Made by a program: the position numbers and the translations under genes
Shown here: piece by piece, positions 33,849 through 43,451 of the stretch
Layout of the letters: each line of letters opens with the position of its first letter
How positions within the stretch are numbered: position 1 is the stretch's first letter
Source of the DNA: Planctomycetota bacterium
GTDB lineage: Bacteria > JAJVIF01 > JAPKYR01
NCBI GenBank assembly: GCA_030614715.1
Contig: JAUWTM010000007.1
Span: 1 to 62,344 of the forward strand
Reading direction: 5' to 3'
DNA: 62,344 nt
Notes under the pieces: generated by a model
What the model was told of the DNA's origin: nothing
The model's database searches: none
The model's input: only the letters and a program-made list of their open reading frames with translations

Positions 33849-36800
33849 ATGCTCAAAAATACATTAACATTCCTCTTTGTCCTTTTCCTCATCGGCTGTT
33901 CGCGAGGTGGGCATCCGCTTGAGCCTGCATTGACGCAGCCCATCGAGCCTGCTCTTAGCGGCCCAGGTGATGGATCAACAGCTCAGGATTCCAACTGGTT
34001 CCTTTTTGGAATGTACGAGATGGTCTTCGATGCGGAGACCGAATCGCTAACTATCAACCGGAATCGAAACCTTGAAAACTGGTACGACATTAAAAAACTC
34101 CTGTTCCCTCCCAAGTGCCCGGATTGCGTGGAATTAGAGATAGTCGAATGGGATCCTGTTGAACGGTACCTGGAAGTAGACTCAACGGTAAGAAATCCTA
34201 CTAACCTGACTGTATATCCTCCGCGGGTCGTTTTTCTGTTTCCATCGCTGGAATGGCAATTATGGTCACCGTATGGATTTGTCGATCAATTAGGGTATAC
34301 CGATCATTTTTATGACAGTGACGGACCTTTACGCGATCCATTCAAGCCATTGAGCTGGAATCCAGATAACCTGGACATCGATCCAGATGAATCCGTGGAG
34401 ACGACCTTCGGGTTTGTTTTCCCTGAGGGTATTACGTCGATACCACCAATTCCGTTTGCTGTCGAATGTCGATGGCCGAACGCTGTTTCGAACAATATCT
34501 TACCGAATTTTGAAAAGTTCATGACCGGTGGAGTGTTCGCTGGCGGAGGTGGTGAAATCACAGTATGGTTAAAATCAGGATTCTTACTTGACGATCCTCC
34601 GACTCCCCGTATCGACACGTCACAGCTGGGCGGAGGTTACAAGGATTTCGAGAAGCTGCCCGATGACTGGGGCGTACTCTGGGAAGGGAAGTTTACTAAC
34701 GTAAATGCACCTGCGGGGGATTACACGCTGTGGATTGAGGTTGGTGAATCCGGAACGCAGGATGTCGTATACCATCCGGTTCAGATCACCATCCCCGAGG
34801 AATCCCAGATCGTGGAGCCCTACCTGGAAACGTTCTACTCGACAAATCCCCAGGGAACAGTGTTCGATGATTTCCAGGCATGGGGTGATTATGCGTACAT
34901 AGACTTTGATGACGGGGTCAGGCCGGTCGATTTTTCAGATCCTTTGAATCCTGAGATGATGCCGACTCACTGGAGATTCATTTACGCCTTGACCAGTAAC
35001 TCGTACGTATATACAGGAGATGGAGTAGCCGTAGCCAAATTACCCAATTGGGATGCGCATTCGCTTGAGTTGCAGGTTTACGATATTGCCAGCGATCCAT
35101 ACCTCGATGCTGACCACCCGGCATCGAGAATTGAAAATGCCACCGGATGGCCTGATGGTTTTCAGCAAGGCACAAATGGCGCAATTGAAGGAGTTTACGG
35201 CACAGATGTCGTGATACCAGCTAAAAAGATAGACACGGGTGAAATGTGTGCCGCGATTGTTTCTATCGAGGATCCTTATAATCCCGTAGTGACAGATGTA
35301 ATAGGGCCGTTAGATGTACAATGGAGCATCACATTATCCGATAACCTGTTTGTTTGCGAACCACTTTATTCAGGCCAGACATACGTTTATACACGTGGTA
35401 TTCATTTTCCAGCTACACCTGAGCTGATAATTGATTTTCATACTACTGCCAGGTTGTTTGGTGACGATCTACTGTGGGTAACAGAATGGGATTCCGGAAT
35501 ACTAGCATGGCAACGTATAGCGCCGGGTGTTTGGGAGGAGCTTGGTTCGATAAGTGAATTCCAGGACGATCAGTATTACGCATGGTTTACTGGGCTACAG
35601 AAAGATAATAGCATTTATATGGCAACAATCGACAAAGACAATTATGAAGATGGCTGGGTGCAGGTTGATGTCCAGGATCCTTATAATCCTGAATTCATTA
35701 CCTATTACGACAGCGGTGTGTCAAATGATGAAGCGGGAATATATGGGGATTACTTAGTGCTGTGTGATGTTTATCAGGCAAATATTAAAGTGTACAATCT
35801 CAACGATCTCGTTAATCCAGTAAAAATTGTAGACTTCGACACGACCATCCACACAACCTCTGTCGACGTCCGTATGCCGATCTGTGTCCTGGCTCAACGT
35901 CATGCCGGGGTCAAGGTCCTGGACGTCACCAATCCCTCCAGACCGGAGAAACTCACACAGGTCGACATGGGCGGCACCGCATACGACATCATTATGACCG
36001 GGGACGGGTCACTCGCGTACGTCTCGTTGATCGATGTATACCCGGGCGATGAGGTCGGAATCAAATACATGGACCTGACTAATCCCCAGAATCCGACCTT
36101 GGGATCGCTCGTTCCATTTACAAGCCCGTACCAGATCGACATCTACGGGAACATATTGATCGCCGCGGGAGACGAGATCGGTTTCTGGGACATCACTGAT
36201 AAATACAATCCCTCTTGGCTCGGTCAGATCACACCGTCCGACGGCACCGATGGACCTGTCAGGGGAATGGACATTCAGGACGGCATCGTCTTCTACCAGA
36301 CCGAATCGAGGACCGGACGGTTTGACCTGTCGGGCGGCTATCCACCTGCTTCGCATGAATACAATAATTCCTACGGCAAACTGAACAGCGGATCGATAGA
36401 TCTGTCCGGCAATTACCTTGTCTTCGATACAGAGCTATGGGACGATACGGAGAGTACGTACGTGTACTCCGACGTCTTAAACTGGCCCGAGTTCAGCGAC
36501 AACGATCTGATCCTCGACTGGTCGACCACTCCGAACAACAGGAGCCTCATCCTCGGACAGGACCTTCTTACGGTTGCCCAGTACGGTCCGACGAACTGGC
36601 CTTCGACCTGGGGTTCTCTTCAGTACTGGGACCTGAACCTGCACATGGGAGAGGAACTTCCGGAACCCGACTGGCTGTTTTACTTCCCGCAGACATACCC
36701 GGTGGGCACTTTCCCGTCCGGACCAGAGGTAGTGGTTCGCGACGGGCGTCTCTGGCTCGCAGGCGGCGTCTACGACCTCATCGTCATCCGACTGTGGTGA
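33849..36800 (+). CDS. Lipoprotein E: divergent N-module and LVIVD-type propeller; mosaic composition
   Basis: 983 residues. Signal peptide with a canonical lipobox (FLIGC, Cys17) and linker HPLEPA. The N-terminal 310 residues keep only traces of the family module: LFGMYEMVFDAE, RYLEVDSTVRNPTN, a WSPYGF site and PFAVECRWP; the HPFPG..GFDVRG box is gone. From about 317 a series of LVIVD-like repeats follows, with phrases VRPVDFSDPLNPEMM, AIVSIEDPYNPVVTDVIG, VQVDVQDPYNPEFI, VKVLDVTNPSRPEKL, IKYMDLTNPQNPTLGSL and GFWDITDKYNPSWLG. This family is found in bacterial surface proteins and is predicted to form a beta-propeller. The first two thirds are AT-rich (24/60 G+C at 35641-35700) and the last third is GC-rich (34/60 at 36241-36300). 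No clear SD is seen. Confidence 0.88.
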   Translation: MLKNTLTFLFVLFLIGCSRGGHPLEPALTQPIEPALSGPGDGSTAQDSNWFLFGMYEMVFDAETESLTINRNRNLENWYDIKKLLFPPKCPDCVELEIVEWDPVERYLEVDSTVRNPTNLTVYPPRVVFLFPSLEWQLWSPYGFVDQLGYTDHFYDSDGPLRDPFKPLSWNPDNLDIDPDESVETTFGFVFPEGITSIPPIPFAVECRWPNAVSNNILPNFEKFMTGGVFAGGGGEITVWLKSGFLLDDPPTPRIDTSQLGGGYKDFEKLPDDWGVLWEGKFTNVNAPAGDYTLWIEVGESGTQDVVYHPVQITIPEESQIVEPYLETFYSTNPQGTVFDDFQAWGDYAYIDFDDGVRPVDFSDPLNPEMMPTHWRFIYALTSNSYVYTGDGVAVAKLPNWDAHSLELQVYDIASDPYLDADHPASRIENATGWPDGFQQGTNGAIEGVYGTDVVIPAKKIDTGEMCAAIVSIEDPYNPVVTDVIGPLDVQWSITLSDNLFVCEPLYSGQTYVYTRGIHFPATPELIIDFHTTARLFGDDLLWVTEWDSGILAWQRIAPGVWEELGSISEFQDDQYYAWFTGLQKDNSIYMATIDKDNYEDGWVQVDVQDPYNPEFITYYDSGVSNDEAGIYGDYLVLCDVYQANIKVYNLNDLVNPVKIVDFDTTIHTTSVDVRMPICVLAQRHAGVKVLDVTNPSRPEKLTQVDMGGTAYDIIMTGDGSLAYVSLIDVYPGDEVGIKYMDLTNPQNPTLGSLVPFTSPYQIDIYGNILIAAGDEIGFWDITDKYNPSWLGQITPSDGTDGPVRGMDIQDGIVFYQTESRTGRFDLSGGYPPASHEYNNSYGKLNSGSIDLSGNYLVFDTELWDDTESTYVYSDVLNWPEFSDNDLILDWSTTPNNRSLILGQDLLTVAQYGPTNWPSTWGSLQYWDLNLHMGEELPEPDWLFYFPQTYPVGTFPSGPEVVVRDGRLWLAGGVYDLIVIRLW

Positions 36801-36811
36801 GTAAAACCTGA

Positions 36812-36864
36812 AATCGCGCACGGGACGTACCCGATCCCGCGGACCGGAGGTCCCCGCTCCCAGT
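36812..36864 (+). repeat. Dispersed 53-bp GC-rich repeat, copy 2
   Basis: Starts 11 bases after the lipoprotein E stop codon and is identical to copy 1 over 53 bases. It is followed by shortened echoes (CCCCGCTGCCAGTCGGCATC) to about 36900. Confidence 0.85.
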
Positions 36865-36944
36865 CGACTTCCCCGCTGCCAGTCGGCATCCCCGGTCCAG
36901 AGGCGTAATTTCATTGAATAGTGATGACGTATGGCTAAATTGAA

Positions 36945-36970
36945 AAAGCCCCACTTATCGTGAGGCTTTG
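36945..36970 (-). terminator. Intrinsic terminator for lipoprotein F
   Basis: On the minus strand AAAGCCTCAC-GATAA-GTGGGGCTTT with one G-T pair, followed by TTCA, lies 29 bases beyond the stop codon. Confidence 0.7.
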
Positions 36971-36998
36971 AAATAGTTCTTATCCAACGAGCTAGTAA

Positions 36999-39900
36999 CT
37001 AGTCACCAAGCACCGTTAGCCTCGATTCACCGAAGATCTCAAACGTTGTGGTGTTGAAGTTGGACACCTCAGTTGTATTGAAAGTGTACAGCCTTGCTAC
37101 CTGTACGCCGTCGTCATCGGTCCATTTATAGAGCAGTGCCTGCATTGCCGGTTCACCCTGGATTTCAAGCTCCCAGTAGGTCCTGGTGTAGAGAGCCACG
37201 CCTGAAAGCGGGAATCCGGAGTAAGGAATATCGTACTCGCCTTCGCCGAGAGCGATTTCCGTGTAGTGCATGGTCATTATCGGATCAACTGTATCCGGGA
37301 AATAGTGCCAGAATTCCAGATCGAGTGACATATCCAGCGGGAACTGAACTTCGATCACTCCACCGGTGTCGGAGTCGAACTGGTACAGATCCGTATCGCC
37401 GGTGTAGAAGTTATCACCATAATAACCATAGAGGGAAAGTACTTCGCTCAGCATGTCTGCTTCCTCGACGAAGTAGAGGTTACCATCGTAGGGAGGTGAA
37501 TGGATCCCGTGCCTCATGACATAATCAGTTGAAGCGGGGAAGAACGCTGGTATGAATGGTGCAACCTCGGGATGAGTCGTGGTCAGCTGGTACATTGTAT
37601 CCGGGGTGTCAGGATAGGTAACTACCGTGAAGTCCCAGGGTCCATTGTAATTCAGGTAATTAATCGGGATACCTGCAGGTGACACGTGGTCACGCGAGAT
37701 GTAACTCCATTCGTTCATTGCCTTCCACCACTGGTCTTCCCAAAGCTCGATACTGATAGCGTCATAAACTGTGAATGAGAGGAGCTGATCGAGTGTGTCC
37801 TCGGCTCCGCCGTTATCGATGACCTTGAGATCGACCTCATGGTAACCCGGCGTGAAGTACTTGGCGGGATCTACATCAGTACCAAGGTCGTAGAAGTCAC
37901 CGAATACGCCGTCTGCGTCGAAGTCCCATAGCCAGTCGGTTATCCAGCCATCCGTGTCATAGCTGTTACTGCCTGTGAATGCGATGGGCAGGTCTGCGAA
38001 CAGGCTGGTACTGATTAACTCAGCAACCGCTACCGGTGGGATGTTGGGGATTGGGTCAACAGTTATGACAATCGGCTCACCGAGTGTATCCGTCGCTCCA
38101 TCATTGTCCGTAACCCTCACGTTGACAAAGTACACACCCGGTGAAGTCCAGGCGTATTGGGGCTGTTCGGGAGTTCCGAACGGATAGGGATCACCAAAGA
38201 TGCCATCATCGTTGAAGTCCCAGTCCCACGCCACGATCCAGCCGTCCGGATCAAACGAGGCGGTTGCGTCAAAGTAAACAATATCGAATACAAAAACAGT
38301 GTCGTCAATTGCATACGCATCAGCTACCGGTGGAATGTTCGGGATTGGCTCGACGTTTATGCAAAGCAGTTCATCGAGCGTGTCGAAGGCGCCATCCTCG
38401 TCCCAGACGCGGAGGTCCACGCAATACTCACCGGGTCCTACGTAGGTAATAACCGGCATCTCGTCCGTACCGCTGTCATATGAATCGCCAAAGCTGCCGT
38501 CTTCATCGAAGTCCCACTCGTACATTGTGATGTAGCCATCAGTGTCGTACGAAGAGGTCGCATCGAACTGGATCGGGTCACCCTCGTAAACAGTCAGGGG
38601 TGAGTACTCGGCGATCGCAACAGGAGGCACGTTAGGAAGTTCCTGTACGTCGATGACAAGGAGCTCGTCGAGTGTATCGGTCGCACCATCGTTATCTGTA
38701 ACCTGGAGGTTAACGAGATGGATACCCGGTGTCGCGAATGAGATCACCGGCATATCGTCGGTGCCTGAGTCATAAGCATCACCGAATGTACCGTCATTGT
38801 CGAAGTCCCACTCGTAGAGGTCGACGGTTCCGTCAGGATCGTATGACCCCGTTCCATCAAACCCTACCGGGTCTCCGACCCCGGGTGCATAATTATCAGC
38901 ACTCGCATCGGCTACCGGGGGTTCATTTTGGGTCTCGATCACATTGATCGGGATTTTTTCATCCAGTGTGTCAATGCCACCAAGGTTATCCGTGACACGA
39001 AGGTTCACGAATTGAACACCCGCTGTCGCGAACGCAATCTGTGGCATATCGTCTGTACCGGAATCATAGGGATCACCGAAAACGCCGTCGTTGTCGAAGT
39101 CCCATTCGTACAGATCGACAGTGCCGTCCGGATCGAATGAGGTTGTACCATCGAAGGTAACAGTCTCACCGACCAGGGGATTGTCGTTATCGACAGTCGC
39201 CTGAGCGACAGGTGGTTCATTGTCGGGATCGATAATGTCGATGACGATTTTCTCATCGAGCGTGTCGGTGGCAAGGTCGTTGTCTGTAACCCTGAGGTTA
39301 ACAAAATGCTCACCGGCGGTGGAGAATGCGAAATTCGGCATTTCATCCGTGCCGGAGCCATAAGCGTCACCAAATACGCCGTCATCATCGAAATCCCATT
39401 CCCAGAGGTCCACTGTGCCGTCAGGATCGTGTGAGTACGATCCGTTGAAGCCCACAGTTTCCCCAACCTCGGCTTCCGACTTATCCGCGGTAGCTATTGC
39501 AACCGGCGGGATCGCATCGACCTGCAGGTCGAGTTTATCATCGAGAGTGTCCAGAAGTCCGAAGTTATTGGTTACGCGAAGGTCGATTTCGAAGATGCCC
39601 GGTGTGTTGTACTGGACGACAGGCAGTATGTCCGTGCCATAATCGTACGCATCACCGTAGACACCGTCGCCATCGAAATCCCACTCGTAGGTTTCGATGA
39701 AACCTGCAAGACCGTTGTTGTCATGGGATGCAGTGGCGTCGAACTCGACAAGAGCGCCGATTTCGACCTGAGCGTCACTGATTGTCGCCAGCGCTTCAGG
39801 TGCCTGAAAGGGATTGTCCGAAATGTTCAGCGCATCCACCGGACCGTACCAGTAGTATGCCAGCGGTGCGGAACCGGAATACCCGGTCAGACCGTCCTGA

Positions 39901-41063
39901 TAGTCACCATTAGCACTCTCAAAGGTCAGCAAAATATTGTTCAGCGCTCCGGTCTGAAGCTTTTCACCGTCCAGGATGATCTCGTAGGACGCGAATGCCG
40001 CTCCGGCTGAACCGGGGTCGGTCATGGTACCGAATTCGAGTCCATCATAGAGTCCCGGTGCCTCGAACTTGAGCTCTGTGATCTGATCCGCGACATCGCC
40101 CGGATCAAGAGATCCCTGCCAGTCGTATAGCCTGACCTCAAGTTTGGCCTCTCCGCCCTGCTCCGATGTATTGAAATACAGGGAGTTCTGGGTGGGATTG
40201 ACCAGGGCCCAGTAAGGCTCTTCCTGGTTGGCATTAGAATCCCAGTCATCGGGCACATCGACTTCATCGCCCCAGGTGTAACCGGGGATAGGTGCCCATG
40301 AAGCGTCGATCGCATAGTTATACCGGAGGATCCAGTGATTGTCCTCGACCGGGAACCAGACATCGTAATGCCTTGAATGGGTTGCGTCGGTCGTGAAGAT
40401 TAACCTGTCGTCAATGTTGTAATCACCGACAGGCTCGACGTTACCCAGGTCGTCTGAGAATACTTTGTAACCGTTCAGGGTTGCATCGTAGTTCCCAATC
40501 GCATGGGGCTTCCCGAGATTTCCGTCGGTGTAACTGAACAGGTCGTTTCCGATGTTGAATTCGACTGGATTCCACCATCGACTCAAACCGTCAAGGTTGA
40601 TGATGTGTGGGTCCGTAAGATCAGCCATATTGATAGTGGGATCATCGAATCCACCTAGTGTTCCCGGACCAATCATAATTCCGTGAACGTCGAAACCAGC
40701 CAGGTTGGGACGTCCCGGAAATGGATGATACAGGAACACGTCCAGGCTGATTGTGTTGTTGGGCATGTCGATCGTAAATCCCTCGAATTGTACGAGAGAC
40801 GGAGAGTCGTTCATGTCACTCACAACGTTGAAATGCATTGCCGCGTCCCTTAACGGGACCGCCTCGAACGTCTCGTTCTGGAGGTCGATGACCCACTCGT
40901 AAAGCCCCCAAAGTGTCCTTCCACTTTGCAAATTCTGGGCCGTATTAGTAAGTACCGCACCTTGCGTTGGGTCTTCGATCTCATCCGGGATTACCGGACC
41001 CGAGTTCGAAGAACAGCCAGCCACGAGTACGAGAAGCAGCGTGATTAACAGCAGCCTTCTCAT
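36999..41063 (-). CDS. Lipoprotein F: N-module followed by seven PKD domains
   Basis: 1354 residues; SD GAAGGAG before the ATG; canonical lipobox LVAGC (Cys17) and linker GPVIPDE. N-module about 45-425: LWGLYEWVID, VPLRDAAMHFN, HPFPGRPNLAGFDVHGIM, NLDGLSRWWNPVEF, ATLNGYKVFSDDL, YNYAIDASW, VPDDWDSNAN, LYDWQG. Seven PKD domains fill about 430-1100, each with (Y/F)DPDG or DTDG, a WDFDNDGxFGD strand and VTDNDGATDTLDE near the end. Repeats three and four are nearly the same sequence. Each repeat carries an extra 'GDxYDSGTDxMP' loop that is not in the usual PKD domain. The final ~250 residues (NFNTTTFEIFGESRL at the end) are not recognised. Predicted surface stalk with a terminal domain. Confidence 0.9.
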   Translation of the reverse strand: MRRLLLITLLLVLVAGCSSNSGPVIPDEIEDPTQGAVLTNTAQNLQSGRTLWGLYEWVIDLQNETFEAVPLRDAAMHFNVVSDMNDSPSLVQFEGFTIDMPNNTISLDVFLYHPFPGRPNLAGFDVHGIMIGPGTLGGFDDPTINMADLTDPHIINLDGLSRWWNPVEFNIGNDLFSYTDGNLGKPHAIGNYDATLNGYKVFSDDLGNVEPVGDYNIDDRLIFTTDATHSRHYDVWFPVEDNHWILRYNYAIDASWAPIPGYTWGDEVDVPDDWDSNANQEEPYWALVNPTQNSLYFNTSEQGGEAKLEVRLYDWQGSLDPGDVADQITELKFEAPGLYDGLEFGTMTDPGSAGAAFASYEIILDGEKLQTGALNNILLTFESANGDYQDGLTGYSGSAPLAYYWYGPVDALNISDNPFQAPEALATISDAQVEIGALVEFDATASHDNNGLAGFIETYEWDFDGDGVYGDAYDYGTDILPVVQYNTPGIFEIDLRVTNNFGLLDTLDDKLDLQVDAIPPVAIATADKSEAEVGETVGFNGSYSHDPDGTVDLWEWDFDDDGVFGDAYGSGTDEMPNFAFSTAGEHFVNLRVTDNDLATDTLDEKIVIDIIDPDNEPPVAQATVDNDNPLVGETVTFDGTTSFDPDGTVDLYEWDFDNDGVFGDPYDSGTDDMPQIAFATAGVQFVNLRVTDNLGGIDTLDEKIPINVIETQNEPPVADASADNYAPGVGDPVGFDGTGSYDPDGTVDLYEWDFDNDGTFGDAYDSGTDDMPVISFATPGIHLVNLQVTDNDGATDTLDELLVIDVQELPNVPPVAIAEYSPLTVYEGDPIQFDATSSYDTDGYITMYEWDFDEDGSFGDSYDSGTDEMPVITYVGPGEYCVDLRVWDEDGAFDTLDELLCINVEPIPNIPPVADAYAIDDTVFVFDIVYFDATASFDPDGWIVAWDWDFNDDGIFGDPYPFGTPEQPQYAWTSPGVYFVNVRVTDNDGATDTLGEPIVITVDPIPNIPPVAVAELISTSLFADLPIAFTGSNSYDTDGWITDWLWDFDADGVFGDFYDLGTDVDPAKYFTPGYHEVDLKVIDNGGAEDTLDQLLSFTVYDAISIELWEDQWWKAMNEWSYISRDHVSPAGIPINYLNYNGPWDFTVVTYPDTPDTMYQLTTTHPEVAPFIPAFFPASTDYVMRHGIHSPPYDGNLYFVEEADMLSEVLSLYGYYGDNFYTGDTDLYQFDSDTGGVIEVQFPLDMSLDLEFWHYFPDTVDPIMTMHYTEIALGEGEYDIPYSGFPLSGVALYTRTYWELEIQGEPAMQALLYKWTDDDGVQVARLYTFNTTEVSNFNTTTFEIFGESRLTVLGD

Positions 41064-41415
41064 GGTAGCTTTCTCCTTCGTTAATTATTTTTTATTCCAA
41101 CCCGAAAACCGCATGCCCAGCAGCACGCTGGGTGTTCAGGTGTACCGCTCTGATTAAGATAAATCTTGACTCCTCAACTGCACGCATACTTAGCATGTAA
41201 TAATCGTCAATACAATTACCTCAACCCATTCTCACAGGACCACAACTATGTTAACCCATTAAAACTTATAGTAATTCTCAGAAACGTCCCTTGAGAAAAA
41301 TAACATAATGTAAGTAAAAAATCAAATTTATTCCGGCATCTTGCCTGATATATGCAAACGTCTACATATTATATTATCTAGCCGGTCCGCATGTGATGAA
41401 AGATTATAACATGCT
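41064..41415. other. AT-rich intergenic region upstream of lipoprotein F
   Basis: 352 bases without a gene. A minus-strand TTGACG with a poor -10 (TATGCG, 16-bp spacing) near 41190-41215 is the best promoter candidate for lipoprotein F, implying a leader of over 100 bases. Nothing else is recognised. Confidence 0.3.
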
Positions 41416-41817
41416 TTATTGCAACAGTAAAGCGTCAAGCTCGATTTCCACGTATGCCTCAGGTGGTACCAGTGCCGAGACCTCAACTATCGTTGTCGCT
41501 GGTCGAATATCACGAAAATATTCTGCATGGATTTTCCCCACGGCTTCCCAATCCTTTGCATCGGTCAGGTAGATCGTGGTACGGATAACATCCGATCGCT
41601 GTCCACCAAGTGCTTCCAGTGCGCTTATTATGGTTTCGAGCGACTTCCGGGCCTGTTCAGTAACACTTTCCGGGAACGTACCGTCCTCATTCACGCCCAC
41701 TGTCCCTGTCACGACGATCTGGTTACCTCGCCTGACCGCTCTTCGGTATCCAACTATGTCCTCCCAGACGGCACCAGATGATGCCACTGTACGTCCATCC
41801 ATCTCTGTAACCTTCAT
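41416..41817 (-). CDS. ridA: RidA-family enamine/imine deaminase
   Basis: 133 residues. The Rid (YjgF/YER057c/UK114) pattern is clear: VVTGTVGVNEDG, QARKSLETIISALEALGGQRSDVIRTTIYLTDAKDWEAV, YFRDIRPATTIVEVSALVPPEAYVEIELDA, including the conserved Arg of the RPATT segment and the Glu near the C-terminus. It hydrolyses reactive 2-aminoacrylate or related imines to ketoacids. It starts 8 bases after the QueG-like gene with its SD (GAGGTG) overlapping that stop region, so the two form an operon. The longer N-terminus resembles Rid subfamilies other than RidA itself, so the substrate is uncertain. Confidence 0.9.
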   Translation of the reverse strand: MKVTEMDGRTVASSGAVWEDIVGYRRAVRRGNQIVVTGTVGVNEDGTFPESVTEQARKSLETIISALEALGGQRSDVIRTTIYLTDAKDWEAVGKIHAEYFRDIRPATTIVEVSALVPPEAYVEIELDALLLQ

Positions 41818-41825
41818 AATTCACC

Positions 41826-42545
41826 TCAATCGGTTTTAATTTTTTTATTGTATCGTTTGATATATTTTTTCGTCCATGGACACGCTGCGATGCATAGTCC
41901 GCAGATGGTTGCATCGATGTTACGCGATCGGGATGTGCTTTTAGCCTCTTCATAGCACGCGAATGCGTCAAAGAACTCAGCGCGGTCCATTCCCGGCTTC
42001 CAGTCATGTCCCGATGCTGCTACGGCAGGGCAAATAACTACACATGCATCGCATTTTTCACATCGGGATTCGTCAATCGGAGTCCCAACCGGTAGTGGAG
42101 CGTCGGTTAGGACAGTATTCATCCGGATCGCAGACCCGTATTCTTCAGTGACAAGCAGTGCGCACTTACCAACCCATCCAAGGCCTGCCAGACGTGCTGT
42201 TGTTTTCTGCGGAAGCGGGGTTGCGAGCGTGTCCCTGTTAAGTTTCGACTGCGTCGATATCAAAGATACAGCACGATAACCGTGATTTTCCAGTATGGAC
42301 ACCCCCAGGGCTCCCAGGGTGTTCAGGAGTTCATTCAGACGGTTGTACTCAGCTTCGTACGCCTTCGTTGGCCCGTCGGAGATCTGCATGACTATCTCTG
42401 GCCTGAGCGCACATGCGATTGTGATACCAACTGGCAGATTCCGCCTGACGTCCGATGGTAATTCTCGAATGTCAGCGAACCCGACAAGCGACGCCCCTGC
42501 ATCGATCAGCGAATCTTTCAGAATTTTCTCCAGTTCTTCAACCAT
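41826..42545 (-). CDS. Epoxyqueuosine-reductase-like double [4Fe-4S] protein
   Basis: 239 residues. Two ferredoxin-type clusters can be assigned: C162, C165, C168, C172 (CEKCDACVVICP) and C197, C215, C218, C222 (FACYEEA, CGLCIAACPW). The segment before them (ARLAGLGWVGKCALLVTEEYGSAIRMNTVLTD) is the QueG-like core region. QueG is normally 310-380 residues with a cobalamin-binding DUF1730 domain and often a HEAT tail; this protein is shorter, so it is probably a relative of QueG (COG1600 type) rather than QueG. It is the first gene of an operon with ridA. Confidence 0.85.
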   Translation of the reverse strand: MVEELEKILKDSLIDAGASLVGFADIRELPSDVRRNLPVGITIACALRPEIVMQISDGPTKAYEAEYNRLNELLNTLGALGVSILENHGYRAVSLISTQSKLNRDTLATPLPQKTTARLAGLGWVGKCALLVTEEYGSAIRMNTVLTDAPLPVGTPIDESRCEKCDACVVICPAVAASGHDWKPGMDRAEFFDAFACYEEAKSTSRSRNIDATICGLCIAACPWTKKYIKRYNKKIKTD

Positions 42546-42595
42546 TAAGGGTCCCTGATAGCACGTCTGAGAGTAAACGGCAAGCCTGAATCCTG

Positions 42596-42604
42596 TGATA
42601 CACT
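42596..42604 (+). promoter_or_regulatory. Extended -10 giving a probably leaderless histidinol-phosphatase mRNA
   Basis: TGA plus TACACT (hexamer 42599-42604) ends 7 bases before the ATG at 42612. No SD is present. Confidence 0.5.
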
Positions 42605-42611
42605 AGCCCGC

Positions 42612-43451
42612 ATGCCATTTGTCTTTGACTGGGACGGTCATATTCACAGCGGTTTCTGCCCTCACGGCTCCGGGGAACCGACGCGTGCTTCCATAGATAG
42701 AGCCATCGAACTCGGCTTCCGTGGTGTAAGTATTATCGAGCATTACCCCCTTCCACCAGGATTCCCAGAACCACCGACATCACTTCCGGTAGGCCCCGGG
42801 ATAGCGATGGTCGACCCTTACCTCGAGGAAACCCTTGCGCTGCGCGACGAATACGCCGACAGGATCGAGGTCCGCGTCGGATTTGAATGGGATTACCTGC
42901 CCGGCTGGGAGGACTGGACCATCGAGCAGCTTGAGAGGACCGGACCACAGACCCAGGACGGGCTTCTGAGCGTACATTTTCTGAAGGAATCGATAATTGA
43001 CGAAACCGCGGAGATTTTTATCAGGTCATACATGCCGCTAGTCGACGGAATACTGGAAAAAGCATACCTGGACTACTACGAAACAGTCATGGCGTCGGTA
43101 AAGGCAGATCTCGGGCAGTACAAACCACAGCGTCTGAGCCATATAAACCTCATTCGACGGTCGCAGGTCGTTTTTCCGGCTCCCGGCGAGTTCAGGAATG
43201 AGATCATTGAAATTGTCCGGGAAGCAGCCTCGCGTAACATGCAGCTTGACCTGAACATGAGCGGACTCAGACGTCAGAACTGCAAGGAACCGTTCGTACC
43301 GGTCTGGTTAATCGAATTGATTGCGAGAAATGAGATTGAAATCGAATGTGTGTTTGGCAGCGACGCGCATAATGTATCGAATGTGGGTAACGGATTAAAA
43401 GAAGCGATAGAGATTGTAAACAGAGCATTACCTGCTTCGGAGTCAGCCTGA
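42612..43451 (+). CDS. hisJ: PHP-type histidinol-phosphatase
   Basis: 279 residues, typical for the family. It removes phosphate from L-histidinol phosphate in histidine synthesis. The PHP metal site is intact: DGHIHSGFCPHG, the IIEHYP His, GFEWDYL (Glu and Asp), SVHFL, the SHINL His, and GSDAHN. The gene is alone on the plus strand between minus-strand genes. Its last 9 bases overlap the 3' end of the convergent dus gene (43443-43451). Confidence 0.93.
   Translation: MPFVFDWDGHIHSGFCPHGSGEPTRASIDRAIELGFRGVSIIEHYPLPPGFPEPPTSLPVGPGIAMVDPYLEETLALRDEYADRIEVRVGFEWDYLPGWEDWTIEQLERTGPQTQDGLLSVHFLKESIIDETAEIFIRSYMPLVDGILEKAYLDYYETVMASVKADLGQYKPQRLSHINLIRRSQVVFPAPGEFRNEIIEIVREAASRNMQLDLNMSGLRRQNCKEPFVPVWLIELIARNEIEIECVFGSDAHNVSNVGNGLKEAIEIVNRALPASESA

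Noticed and set aside
37900-39700. Regular short DNA repeats suggesting a CRISPR array
   Set aside because: They are codons of PKD repeats in one long frame, about 290 bp apart and without conserved spacers.
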